Assembly (NCBI GenBank): GCA_006384855.1 | Contig: VCJN01002655.1 | Coordinates: forward strand, 1-64,000 | Source: Tetraselmis striata | Lineage: Eukaryota > Chlorophyta > Chlorodendrophyceae > Chlorodendrales > Chlorodendraceae | Reading direction: 5' to 3' | DNA: 64,000 nt | In this document: positions 43,435-60,300 of the stretch, one piece after another | Layout of the letters: every line of letters begins with the position of its first letter | Position numbering within the stretch: position 1 is the stretch's first letter | Translations under genes and position numbers: made by a program | The notes under the pieces: model-generated | What the model was told of the DNA's origin: nothing | Seen by the model: the letters and a program-made list of their open reading frames with translations, nothing else | The model's database searches: none

Positions 43435-43953
43435 GCGTGGCTGATGCACGGCCTCGGTGCATGCACCTATGTGCACGTCGTTTGAATCCCTGAAAGCCGG
43501 ACATATATGTGGAGGGGTGTGGCGCCCGCCGCCATGCAGCGGCCCACCATGAGCGGAGAATATTGGGTGCGGCAGGCCCGGCGCCCCCCCCCCCCCCCTC
43601 CGTGTGGTGGGCGCTGGTAACCCCTAAGAGCAGTGCCCGGCTGGATGCGGCAGGGGGCTGAGCGGGGTGGCCGGTTGCGGCGGGTCCTTGGATCCTGCAC
43701 TGACCGGGGAGTCCCACGGGGGGCTTTTCAAGTAATACTCGTACTCCTGGTAGCGCCAACTGGCCAACTGAGGTTGGTGCCCGCCTTTCCCCGTCCAGTC
43801 CCCCGTGGGGATCCTACTGCAAGAGCTCAGATGGCGGGGGAGATGGAGGTGGAATCGGCGGACCACGGCTGAGGCCGGCGGACCGCCACAGCAGGCGCGG
43901 TGGGGCGATCAGCGCCGCGATGACCTGCGGCGTATTCTCAGCTAAGGCCGAAT

Positions 43954-43984
43954 AGAACCTAAAAATATACTATTTTTAGGTTCT
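43954..43984. repeat. Perfect hairpin, 13-bp stem
   Basis: AGAACCTAAAAAT and its exact complement are separated by five bases. No T run or gene end adjoins it, so no terminator role is claimed. Confidence 0.7.
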
Positions 43985-44514
43985 CCTACAAACCCTAGTA
44001 TAGCGGCTCACCGCGCGACCCACATATCCCGATAGAAGGCGATGATAAAATAGAATGATATACCAGGCGGCGGGCACGCCACTGCGGTAATTCCGCCAAG
44101 GGGAATTAGACCTTTTGTTCCACTCAGCAATTCAAAAAACGAGTGTACGACGAATTCCAGTAAACGCAGCCTACGTTCACATTAATCTCTCAAATATTCA
44201 AATGTTTGTTGTGGCGGGCGACGAGTGACGTCGTGTATATTGTGATGAACGCATGATTCATCGATGATTCGGCGGCATGGCAATTATTTTCACGAGGGCT
44301 CCGAAACCATCCAGAAATGACTACAGGCGGTGCCGCAGTCCAAATACTAATTGGAAGGCTGAAAGCATCTGAACACAGGCAGGGCACCGGGCGCGTATGT
44401 TTCACGTGCTCTCGCTGCGGCAGCCACGCGGAATCCTCAGAGCCCGGTAGCAATCTCGTTATTCTGGACGTCTCCCTCATGTTGCATTCGACATGCTTCA
44501 ACCTGCTTGTGTGT

Positions 44515-46070
44515 CTACCTCGACCAACTGTTGTCGTCGATCCGAAGGTACGGCAGGCTTGGCAGTGCTTGAAACACCCGCCGGCTCAGCTCAGACCCCG
44601 CTACATCGGGTTTCTCCCCCTCCTCAGCGCTCGCGTCTGCGTCTGAGCGGAGGACGTTCTCTAGACAGACCTGCTTCAACGCAGGAGCTGCGCTGATGGC
44701 GTGCACAAAGTCGTCAGCTCCCACCTCCCCTGGAGCAGCATCGAATGAGACGTTGAATACTTCCAGGGTACTTGGTATCAGCAGGGAGATGTCTCCGCTC
44801 GGAAGCAGCTGGGTGCCATCGATCCCGGTCATCTCCAGGGTCTGGAGGGCCGGTAAGCCCTTCAGCCCAGGCTCAGGGAGGGGTCCGACCAGTGACACTT
44901 CCTCACTTCCGGAGCCGCTGCTAATGATCAGATCCCGAAGGCCGACGATGCTGCAAAGCTCCCGCAGATCGGCCGCAAGACACTGGCAGTCAGTCATGTC
45001 CAAATACTGCAGCCCCGGCAGTGCCTTTGCCATGTCCTTCAGGACCCCGGGGGCCAGCAGAGCGGAGTGGATGCCCATGGTGGAGACCTGCGGAGCCAGC
45101 GGGGGGTGCGGCACGTTGTGGGTGCCATGGTAGTCTGGATGCATCTGAGCGCGCTCGTCATCTTCATCGTCCTCGTCCTCCGCCTTGATCAGCCACACCT
45201 CCCTGAGCGACTGTATGGGCGCCACCACCTCCATCAGCTCCATCAACACCAGAGGGGGGCGGACAGTCAGCTGCGACAGGTGCTGCAGCTGGCTGATTGG
45301 GCGGAGAAATCTGACCGAGGTCGCAGACCCGAGATGCAGCTTGCGCAGGTTTGTCAGCTTGGGAGTCAGCAGCGGCAGAGCTGTGTCAAAGTCCAGCTTG
45401 CATTCGAGAGTTTCCAGACAGGTGAGGTGCTGCAGCACCGACAGATCGTCGTGGTCATGCAAGTGGCCTGTCAGCGCGCCGATCTCAAGGCTCGTGAGGG
45501 AGGTCATGCGGCTGATGGCCTCGAGAGTTAGACTCAGGTTCTTGTCCTTCTGATTCTCGGAGCTTCTCAAGCTGAGGCGCTTTATGGATGTCGCATGCGT
45601 GGCCAGCGCCTCGAGATCGCGGTCAGACGGATCCAGCCCCGTGATGCTCAGGTGTTCCAGTTCGTCTCCATATGCCGCAGCAATGTGCTCCAGCCCGATA
45701 CCTCCCCCGGCCAGGAACGACTCCACCTCAGCCATGTTGACGTCGGGGCCTGTGAACGCCGGCCTGTCGGGGTGGCCGCACAGGGTCATGCTTCTGATGT
45801 TGGGCCAGCGCTGCTTCAGTCTGTCTGTCCACATCCCGGCCATTCTGCTCATGTTGTAGCGACAATCCACAGCCGTGCAGTGATGGGCAACCGCCCTGTC
45901 GCGGAGCAGCATCCACAGCAAGCACAATGGGGCCATTGGTTCAGCCTTGCGCTGCTGATGCACTCATCCACATATGCTGAGTCCATACAGTGGAGCTGAA
46001 ACTCCGTAAATCTTGCAAATGGAGACACGGAAGGGTGCCGCGGCGAAGTTCGAGGAGAGGGGGGGGCGGT

Positions 46071-46104
<34 letters not shown>

Positions 46105-46512
46105 CCACCGTTCCCACTCTTTGCATACCAGCCGCGCACTCTGTGCATTGTGATTCGAGTAGCTGTACGGGTTACTCTGCAACGCGGCGAAAATCTTCTC
46201 CTCCACGTCCTCCGGCAGCGCAGCCCACCCGCCACCCCCTCCCACCGCTACACCCCCTCCGACAGCCACCTGGTCCCGTTTTACGCTCGGCTTCGCGCGT
46301 TCCTGCGCGACGGAGTCCTCCCGGTGATAGCCGCGCCCCCCGGCCTCGGAGGTCTCCCCCCGAGACTCCCGCAGCAGCAGGTCCCGCAGCAGCGCTGCCT
46401 GCTCGCAGGGCAACCGGCCCTGCCGAGCGAGAGCGTCCACCGTGCGGTGGGTTGCCTCCAGTAGTAGCGATCTCGCCTCACCGACGCTCCGCGGTCCATT
46501 TGAGCGCGGCAT
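44515..46512 (-). CDS. F-box and leucine-rich-repeat protein
   Basis: Exon 1 is 46512-46105, with ATG in AGCATGCCG and donor CGGTGG|GTGCCC. It encodes a Ser/Arg/Gly-rich leader and an F-box-like segment (WAALPEDVEEKIF ... SARLVCKEWERW). Exon 2 begins near 45950 (acceptor not settled) and runs open to the TAG at 44515. It encodes about 470 residues of irregular LRRs, for example LEHLSITGLDP, LTSLEIGAL, LETLECKLD, LRKLHLGSA, LSQLTVRPP and LQTLEMTGI. F-box/LRR proteins recruit substrates to SCF ubiquitin ligases through SKP1; that role is inferred. The intron contains a run of about 30 C on the coding strand. Confidence 0.8.
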
Positions 46513-48393
46513 GCTTACACTGCTACTGTATTGGGCTCGGTGCAGCGACGAGGCGGTCTTTAGCGCGCGCGCCGCCCTTCTCCCAACCGTACAGGTAGTG
46601 AACCGCCGCGGTAACACTCAACGTAGTGAAAAGCGATGTTCTGAGGCCGGAACGGCGCGGATCAGGCGAGAGTGACGAAGCGTCAAGGATCGCAGGCTTA
46701 GCCGCGAGGAAGCCTTCGCGGGTATCGAGGGTGGTACCGGTAACAATGTTCTTCGTGATGCTGAGCTCAAGCAGTTGCGTCGCGCACAGCAGCCGTTTGT
46801 TTCCTCATCGTTTGAGCCATCGCCACGCGGCAGGGCTGATCACCTGATCGGGGCTGGAGCTGATGCCATCATCTTTCAAATTTCAAATAGCGACTGATCG
46901 ACTACGGCGGGTTCAATAGCGACCGACGTTCATGTCATGGATGCTGCTGGGGCCGTGCTGCTGCTCGTACTGCGATGCTGGCCTGCGCTGCTGATTCGCG
47001 GTCGGGTTCTGTTCCATAAAAAATGTACCATACTTCCGCGAACTGTGGCATAACATATCAAATTATACAAGTCGCTACAGGTACTGGTAAAAAGTAAATG
47101 TAAAAGTGAAGTTCGCCCCGGGACATCGGCCGAAGCCGCCCCAGCACTGCTTGACCTCGTGCGCCAACTACAGTCGTAGGTCTGGCATAGCCCGTAGACC
47201 ATTGCCTCATTCGAACCCGCCCGAAGGCCTAATGCATCAACCGGGTAAGCGCTACTGGTACGTGCTGTGGAGATACAGCAGCAGCAGCAGCACATTGCGT
47301 GGATTACTGAGTCGGAGCAGCAGCAATAACAATAATAAGACCAGTAGCACGCAGAATCTCTCATTTGGCAGTATATAGGGGTTCCTGCCTCCCAGCAGGT
47401 CCCATGTAAAAATATTATGGTCACAACAGAAAATACGCGTTTGATTTATTTTCGTAAAACACTGTTCCGTCCCAGCCGGAGGGGCGGACAGTCACACATA
47501 AGTGCGGAATCAAACATATTAATCAAATGCGCGGAATCAAACACATTAATTGAAATGGTGTTTAATTATTCATGATGCCACAATGATAGCGAGGCATATA
47601 ATTACTGAGGGAATGTGAAAGATCTTGTTACTATATTGAAATGCTGTAGGTGTTTTGAGGACGGCGCTATGCTTATACTCGCTCATTATAGTGCTCATCA
47701 GTAGTACCACACCGCACTAGTAGCAACGACTACACGCTGACTTAGTTGGCCGCGCCTACAGACTCGTGGGAGCGATGTTGACGACCAGGCCACACCTGCC
47801 CGACAGCATGTCGCTGTACAAAACTCCAAGTACAGTAACCAGTGCAAGCTGCGTAGGCCCGCGGGGATGTGCAAAATGGCTGCTGTTGCGATGCTCTTCG
47901 GCCACCTGCACGCTGTGCAACTGAACCTGAAACCCCCCCCCCCCCCCCCCCCCCCCCCCTCATCCGAGACACCCTGTGCAGGCAAGGCGCCAGCGTACAC
48001 CATACGGCAATGCGTAGTTTGGTCGATACACCTCCTCTTGCAGCCCTCCTGGACGGGGCTCGCCCAGTGAGCCAGACGGGCAAAAGCTGCCTGCACCTGC
48101 GGCAACGGAGCTGTGATGGACAATGATTACTACCATTACATCAGCCTCCGGCAACCTTGTTCCTCAACAGACACTACGCTGCAAACCTAAAATTGGGAGC
48201 CGTCATAGCAGTGCTCGTTGCTTCGTTTCTGCAAAACAGTGGACGCAGTGCTCTCGTCCAAAGGAATGGCTCCGCAGCAAAACAACCTCGCATTGAGCCG
48301 GCATCGACGGCCAGTACCGCCACGGGCGGAGATCTTCTCACTTGCTCACCACCGCCTGCGCAGGAATGGCACACCACTCAGCCACAGCTTACC
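46513..48393. other. Gene-free region with a SINE fragment
   Basis: It contains the upstream region of the F-box gene, a SINE fragment (47103-47250), a CAGCAG microsatellite (about 47277-47292), a C run (about 47934-47960) and, at the end, the 3' UTR of the glutathione reductase gene. No further gene is supported. Confidence 0.5.
47103..47250 (-). repeat. tRNA-derived SINE, 5'-truncated copy
   Basis: On the minus strand it matches the 3' part of the SINE at 58733-58985 (TTCGAATGAGGCAATGG, GGGCTATGCCAGACCTACGA). The tRNA-like part is missing. Confidence 0.85.
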
Positions 48394-52287
<3,894 letters not shown>

Positions 52288-54320
52288 ATTGTATAGTAGC
52301 AAAACAGTACCGAAGCCCAAATATCAGCCTCAGCAAGCTTTGGAATCGGTCAGTAGCGGCGGTTTGGGGAAGAGATCGGAGAGGCGAGCGCCACGGTAAA
52401 GCGAAGTCTGCTGCTTGCCACCGCCGGCCACCATCGTCATTTGCATCGGCATCGGTATCCCGTAGCAGCACAGCAGCGCAGCGCGATCGACGTCGTCATC
52501 GTCAAGGACAGCAGTGATGACGCGGGACGCACGCGCGCACCTCTACTGACGAACGCGCCGGCCCGCCCGTCGCGACCCTACACCGGCCCGGTCCTCGTAC
52601 CTGTACTTCGGAGTACGAGGACCAGGCCGGCGTGGATAGTGCTCTTCGTGCTCTGTCCGGCTATCCCCGCCCCCCCCCCCCCCCCCGTCAGCAGCACGCA
52701 TCACCCCCCGATCACCCGCAGTACTTTACCCCAATCCGACTCCTCCCCGGGATGTAAAAACCCCATTTTTCCGGGGCGGTGAAAAAAACACCGCCAACCC
52801 ATCGCAGGGATTACGCGCTACGCGCGAGCCTAGCGGGGCTGGGCCCCCGCCGCCCCTCAGCGCGACTGCGGTACCGGGCGGCTATACTCAATTAGTCATA
52901 TCATATGCTCTTTATATGATTATAGGCCCGGGGCGAGGCGTAATAACATTTGTTCTTTATATTAAATTGCATTGTGCGTTTCGTTGCTTTTATTCTGTCC
53001 CTTCAATTGTCTACATTTGCGTGAACGTCGATACCAAATGAATTGCACCTCGAGCGTGCATGCTGTTTGATTGTGCGTGCATCAATCAGGGCTGCGCGTG
53101 GCGGGCTTTTTTTGTCTCATCGAGTTTCTGCTTGACACGGCGAGTGGACGGACTGTCGCGTATCTCAGCATCGTTGGGGCTCTCATATAATTGCTTGGCT
53201 GGTTATCCATACGTGCCTTTCCTTTTGTCGGTCGATCAGGCTTGGCCACAAGCTCTGAATCAGCGTATAGGTCCTAAAGTAAAGGTAAAGTCCGCCCCGA
53301 GATATCGGTCGAAGCCGCCCCAGCACTTGACATCTGACCTCTTGCGCCAACTGCAGTCGCAGGTCTGGCATAGCCCTTATACCAATGCTTGATTTGAACC
53401 CCAAAGGGCAAATCATGCATCAACTAGGTAAACCAGGGACACGCAGTGTCGATATTGCCGAAACACATTGACCAGGAGTCAAATCCGGAACCTCTTGGAT
53501 AAGAGACCACCGCTTCAGGAATGTACTACCAGTGCGTAGGCCCTACTGCACATCGTCCTCAAATAAGCAATACAGACAGTCCAGCCCGCTCTTGCTCTTT
53601 TCCATTCTGTGTTTGTTGCTGTCCGGCCACAAGGCAGGAAAATCTTACATACTGTGCTGGCATTCATACCGGTGTAGGCTGTGAGTTCAAACACTGTTAT
53701 CGTGGTATTTCTGGGAGCATGGGTAGGGATGGTGCTGAGCCTCATCCATGAACAATCCACGGCGGTATTCAAGCATGCGTGCAGCGCTGTACCCCACCCG
53801 CCGTTCGGAAGCTGCTGGTGCACTTCGTGGTGCAGTGGCACATTCCCAATCGAAATTGTACTGGTTGCCAACCAGGCGGTCTGGCTCTGTGCTACTCATC
53901 AGATGCAGGGACCCCAAACTTTCAAGAGTTCAGTCTACAAGGAGGTGGCGGGGCAAGCGGGCCGGTGCCGGCACTGCTCAACGAAAATGTGACAGCACAC
54001 TCCGCCATTATCTTGTAGTGCCATACCACCAATGAAGCTGCCGCTGCAGTTTTGCAGAGTACGCCCCAAATCATGTAAGTAATGCAAGACAACAGTGCTT
54101 ACAATTAGGGGTCCTCCCACGGGTATTGCTGCACAAAGATTGCGCAAGCTTTAGTGCCTAGCTGCCGCTTACCCCCGTCGGACTTGCTACTTGCCAGATT
54201 TCGGCATTTGGCTTGTTTTGTTGTTCAATCGCAGTGTGTAGTGGCAGTACGAAGTGTGTGGGGCAGCACCGGGGATTGTCAGTCTCGGGGAGGGGGAGGG
54301 GGGGGGGGGGGGGGGGGGGG
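52288..54320. other. Gene-free region with a SINE and a hairpin
   Basis: It begins with the glutathione reductase promoter region. It then has a hairpin at about 52588-52621 (GGTCCTCGTAC and GTACGAGGACC around 12 bases), a C run (about 52672-52686), a SINE (53283-53520) and ends in a G run next to the stop of the LRR gene. I see no supported ORF. Confidence 0.5.
53283..53520 (-). repeat. tRNA-derived SINE, nearly full-length diverged copy
   Basis: The minus strand matches the SINE at 58733-58985 from the tRNA-like head to the 3' end, with many substitutions and a small insertion of CAGATGT type. Confidence 0.8.
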
Positions 54321-57300
54321 TTATTGGCACTGGCGGTTGATGAGGCGCTGCAGCTGCCGCTTGTCTTTGTCGTTGGTGATCTTGAGCGCGTCCATGCGCT
54401 TGTCGAATCGCACAGGGTCTTGCAAGGAGCGCAGGCCTGTTGGGGTGGTCAGCCCGCGCTCCTCCAGCTTGCCGTACAGGTGCGAAATCTTGAAGCTCTT
54501 GAACTCCCTCTCCATGTTGGTGGTATCCTCCGCCAGCACTGGACTGACTTCAACCATCCTCAATGCGGCGACGGTGTTCTCCATCTGCACCCTAGCAGGC
54601 GCCCCCATCTTGTCCAGAATTGCTCCAGCAGCCAAGCCAGCTCCATTCACAATTGCCACCCTGGTGTGCCTGTCGAAGCCCATAGGCGCATCCTCCATCT
54701 CGCTTAGCGCATCTTCAACGGGAACCTCCAGAACCTCAACTGCTGTCAACTGCTCGATGGTGTCCTCAACGGCGTCCCCCAGACCCTCAAAGTCGGAGAG
54801 ATCTGTCAAGACTTCCAGGCCGCCAGCAACGAGGGACATGGCCATTGGTATAGCAGAGGCCACCAGAGTCCCCACTCCAGGGGTGGCGCAGTTGAGGGCG
54901 ATTGTGAGTGCCGACACGCCGATCCGGACGATCGTGACTGCCTTGGCGTTCTTCGTCGCCATGGTGTTAACGTGCTGCATTGCCTGCACGGCGCTGGTTA
55001 CCCTGTTGAGGCCGTCTGAGAGGTGGCGGATGGACGCATCGTGCTTCTGCAGAAGCTGCTTGATGTCCTTCACGAAGTCGGCCTCTTCCACGAGCTTGAT
55101 GGTGGCTTGGGCCTCCAGCGTGTGCATCTGGTACTCGCTAATCATGTCGCGCTGCAGCGCGTACTTGAGCGCCGTCATGAAGAGCGCCTTCTTGGATGGA
55201 TCCGCAGGGATCGTCTTGGAGCCGGCGTGCAGCGCGCCGGCGATGAGCTGGCTGCGCTCCTGCTGCGTGATGGCGCCAGCGTTCTGCGCGTAGCCGGAGA
55301 TGGTGAAGAACATCTGCAGCTCGGGCCAGGCGGACACGAGACCCTGCAGATGGGCGAGCGTCATCTTCATGTCCGAGTTCTCGGTGATTGCTCCGAGCGC
55401 ATACATGAAGCCTTGCTGCCGCCCTCGGGCGCCCAGGGCAGCATTGCCAGCTGGCTGCCAGGCCGGACCTGCGGACGGCAAATGTCAGAGCGATCAGTCA
55501 TCGCGTCAATGCAACGCAGTTACAGATGTGCGGAGGGAGTAAGGCTGCACGAGGTGTGCCGGCCGATACTACGCCAATTGACACAGGTGGTTGGGCAGCG
55601 TGCAGCACCAGGATATGAGGGCTTGTGATTTGTACCAGGTGTAAGGGGGCAGGGCGTATATGTGTTGCACTGACATGTGGGCATACGCACCCAGTGTAAG
55701 ATACGCCATGGCCGTGTTCTCCTGCAGGGCGCAGTTGACCGCCTGCACGCTGTCCTCGTTGAGCCCGGTGTCTTAGTAAAGGCACAGCAGCGGCAATAAC
55801 GGCGCGTCAGTATACACCACGCAGTGGCAGCGTAGCTATTATGCAGCAGCGGGCGTAAAGTAGACAGGATAGACGCAATGAGCTGGAGTGCCTAGCTGCC
55901 GGCGCCCGGTGCCCCCCCCCCCCCCCCCCCCACCACCAAAACTCACTCTGCAGGTTCAGGCTGTCCAGCGTAGAATTCCACTTCAGCATCTCCGCGACCG
56001 CAGCAGCGGCATCCGCGCTTTGGATTGCATTGCCTGAATGTTGCGGGGACGGGGGGTCTCATTATTGCGCATGCAGGCAGACATAGGCCGGCTTCAACAA
56101 TCCTACGCGGAGCCCGGTGTGGTGAGCTGCTGCTGTGTCTTGCGTTGGGGGTAGGGGGGCGCACCCGACAGGTCCAACGACTGCAGGGAGGTGTTGGTCT
56201 TAAGACTCTCAGCCAGGGCAATGACCGCAGCAGCGTCGATCCCCGTGCCTGCCATGCCAAGTACGCGTCAATATCCATGTCTTGCGCATCTCTACGGGGG
56301 GTTGACGCAAGCCAGGGCAGATTATCACGCGCGCGCAGAAATAGGCCGCACCGCGGAGGTTGAGCTCGGCAAGAGTTCTGTTGGAGGCCAGCACGCCCAG
56401 CAAGGCCTGGAGGCCTTCCTCCCCAAGTTCGTTGCCTGTCACATCATTGATACCACGAGAGGGATTCGATACATGAGACTTCACAGGAATGCAAGCAAGT
56501 GCATGCTCATTATATACAATATAGACATATATGTATGTACATAAACATACACTAACATATATAGTAGAGGACGCGGCGGTGTCCATCACAATAAACATGC
56601 AGCAGGGCATCGCGCCTACCTGCGAGGTTCAGCTTTGTGAGGGAGGCGTTCTCCAAGAGAGCGTGTGCCAATGCCGCGACACCCTGGTCGCAGATTCCAT
56701 TGCCTGCAATCACGAGCGGCCCAGGTCAGGATTGGCGCCACAGGGGACCATGGGTGTGCGTCATGATATACATCACAGTGCCGCCAGCTTCAGCCGGGCC
56801 CGTAAAGCGCAGCAAGGGCGGGCAAGAGCGCCACGCGGTTACCCACCCTCCAGGTCGAGTTCCTTCACACAGGGGTTCGTCATCAGTGCATCGGCCATGA
56901 GATGGGCTCCCTGGTCGCCAATGCCATTGACTGATGCAGCACAGCGGCAGAACAATCAGCGAATGCATAACTGCAATAATCTGCAGCACAGATATTGCAG
57001 AGAGCGGCAGACGATTGGCCGTTTAGGGTTTTGACCGTGGTGCATGGCGTCCATGGGACATGTAGTCTGCTTTCCCTGAACTTATTCTGGTGTGACCGCA
57101 GGGTCAGGATAAATAAGTTACTTGACAACATATTGTGGACATATGTAAGGCCACATTACATCGGCAATATTTACAGACAAAGACCAAATACGACGACGTG
57201 CCAGCGCTAGGAGCGCCTACTATGGGTGCCGACACGTAACAAGTCCACTGCAAACAAGACCATACTGCCCTGCCTGCCAGAGGTCAAGCCAGACGAGAGC

Positions 57301-60300
57301 GGAACTATAGCGGATGCTCTGATGGGGTACATGAAAGCCCTATTAGATACTTAGAAGTGTACGAAGAGTATAATAACAACATAATAACAATCTTATGGAT
57401 GCTGCGTCGAAACCTTTAAGACGTTTTATAACTTTATCTACAACTAAAGTAACTAAAGTACTGGTTATTTCGTTCTACAACATCTATTGCACTCTATAAG
57501 AGGTGCATGTTTCAACCTTTAAGTCGGCATTAACATGAACTAGGGCCCACGGCCGTCGGGCATTCAATTCAAGAGAGCCTGGTTGCTGCAATTCTTTATC
57601 AAGGGCGGCAGGAGAGGCCGCGAGGGGCCGGTATTTCCACAAGGCAAAACTCACATGCCAGGTTCACGCATTCCAAGCGCACGTGCGAGCCGTTGGAGTT
57701 CTGCAGCAGCAACTTGACGGCCTCTGCTCCAGACGGGCCGATGGAGTTGCCTGATCACGGCGGAAATGCGTCAGTAGCAGCTCCACATATACAAAAGCGC
57801 AAAAGCAAAGAGTGAGAATGACGATGGCTTTATCAAAGTGAAGCGTCGAAGCGATTTGTATCCACCATCCCGCCGTAGGCGGGACAATAGTATTGTATTA
57901 TTGTATGAGTGTACAAGGTACATCCCTTGTTCGCTCGGTTGAGCGGTCGTCGTCTCGTACACGAGAGGTCCGTGTATCGAGTCCTGGCCGATGTATTTCG
58001 GCAATATCGTCCCGGCGTGTCCTGGGTTTACCCGGTTGATACATTATAGCCCTTCGGGGTTCGAATGAGGCAATGATTTACGGGCTATGTCAGACCTATG
58101 ACTGCAGTTGGCGCAAGAGGTCAAGTGCTGGGGCGGCTTTGGCCGATGTCCCGGGGCGAACTTTACTTCTATTTATTTTGTGTACGGGGTATGTAGTCGT
58201 ACACTCGTACTATGTACAGGCCGATGACGAATGCAGCGTCAGTACTCGTCGAGCTCGTCTACGAAACGACGTAGGGGTATTGCATTTCGAACACGGCGAG
58301 TGAAGCAGTACAGGTGTGAATTACAAAAAGGGCAGTAACAAATCCACCTACTACGAAAGCAGTACAGGTACATGATATCGCTGCGTGATTAGTTTATATA
58401 GCGCGGCCGAAATTAGGGGCGCGATGTCGTCCCATCTTATCGTCGTCCCAATAATTCATCAACTACTAATATGACATTGCGTTGCGTCATATATTATCGG
58501 GATATAAATCATTTTTCCGGGATATAAATCATCGTCACGCAATAAATAATCATGATTGCAGGTACCCGTAAGGATTACCGATAGCCGTGATTACTGGTGA
58601 ATGCACTTGTAGCTTTTAGATCCTGCCTGGTGTGAATTACAAAAAGGGCAGGTCCCCAGAATTAGAAAATCAACACAGCAAGGCGCCGAAAAGCGGCCTT
58701 GTACCTTTTAGGTAGTGGTTTGTTTACATACGTAGGTGGCTCCCTTGTAGGCTCGGTAGAGCGGTCGTCTCGTATGCGAGAGACCCGGGTTCGATTCCTG
58801 GCCGATGCATTTCGGCAATATCGGCCCGGCGTGTCCCGGGTTTCCCCGGTTGATGCATTAGCCCTTCGGGGTTCGAATGAGGCAATGGTCTATGGGCTAT
58901 GCCAGACCTACGACTGCAGTTGGCGCACGAGGTCAAGTGCTGGGGCGGCTTCGGCCGATGTCCCGGGGCGAACTTTACTTGTACGAAGGTGGCTTGATGG
59001 GATTTGACACTGAAGTAGAGGTACAGGTACCGCTCCTGGCAGTAGGAGATCAAATACCTCAAGGTGCACTTCTAAGGGAGTGGAAAACTCGCTATGAATC
59101 CATACGCATGCTCTGATGTATGTTATACTCGCACAGGTAGAGTGGACACTCGTAGTACGGGTACTTCTCGCGCCACCCGCTACTGTATGCGCTGACGATG
59201 ATGCGCGCCGGCAATCGAAATACAGTACTGGAGTATCCCCATTTATCAATTGGGCACGACGCAGTAGTACCCGTACTGGTAGCGACTACCCTGGATTTCT
59301 CGAATTTTGCAGCTAGCACATGTAATCCGGGGGCGGAAAAACAAAAAAAGCACACGTAATCACTACTCTGTAGTTAGCGCGACCTGATTGTCCTTTTTGG
59401 GTGATTTCCTAGCATGTCGCCTTCTGCTACTAGCTCATGTAGTTAGCGCGACTATTCACTACCGCACCCGCAGCGGAGCGAACCGGCGCACTGGCCACGA
59501 GTCGTCGCGTGACTCGTCGCCGATCAGCAGTACCCGTACTCGACCGGCGCGCGGGTCATTCGCGACTAGTCGCTGCTACGAGTAAGGATTGAAGTGGTGT
59601 GATGTTTTCGTACTGCTTTTAGCGGTGGATTTTTAATACTCGCCCTTTTGACGTTCACGAGTACAAGTACGGGGATATCTGCTCATACTGTACAGGAGGA
59701 TACACAAGGGGTTTTATGTACACGTGTACATGATCATGCCACCAATAACCCGAATAACGCTACGGGGTACATCAACTGCATATTGAAATCAGACCATGAC
59801 GCGTGTCACTTTTATTTTCACTTAGTCGCTATCTCAGGGCGCTATAGATCAGCGCTAGATGTAATGCTCCGGCGTATTGCTGTTTAATGAATAAATGAAC
59901 GGCTTCAAATTGATCTCAAACGAAATCGATGCATTACGTGGGTGTTTAAACCGAATGCTGTTTAGTGTCTTAACCAAATGTCTTGTGCTACTGTTGCGCC
60001 AATATATTAGCCTACTTGTACCTGCCTCTTGGGTGACAGTAAGCTGCTTCACGCAGATCTCAGGCAGGATAAGGACATGTTTAAATTAAAGCAGACCATG
60101 GGTGTTATCGAGGGTGTCGTCCTGGATCAATCTTCAATGTCTATAATCATTGCGGTATATATCCTAATTTACTGAATAAAATATATCTGATGAGTGCGAT
60201 GCTTATCGAAGGGCAGCTTTCATCAAGGGAACCCCCCCCCCCACCCCCACCCCCCCCCCCAGTTCACTCATTTGGAAGGAGGGTGGAGGCTTAGAAGGGG

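Larger units (their letters stand above)
41960..44514. other. Gene-free region with a tandem duplication and hairpin
   Basis: No gene is supported. The region includes a TATATATATATA run near 42435, a tandem duplication at 43165-43434, a C run at about 43586-43599 and a perfect hairpin at 43954-43984. Confidence 0.5.

Noticed and set aside
43954-43984. Transcription terminator
   Set aside because: The hairpin is perfect, but the genome is eukaryotic and no gene end or T run adjoins it.
45990-46598. 202-codon plus-strand Gly-rich ORF
   Set aside because: It is produced by the G run and lies antisense to the F-box exon.
58733-58985. Functional tRNA gene
   Set aside because: A and B boxes are present, but the acceptor stem is not closed, the sequence runs on into a shared body, and several decayed copies exist, so it is a SINE.
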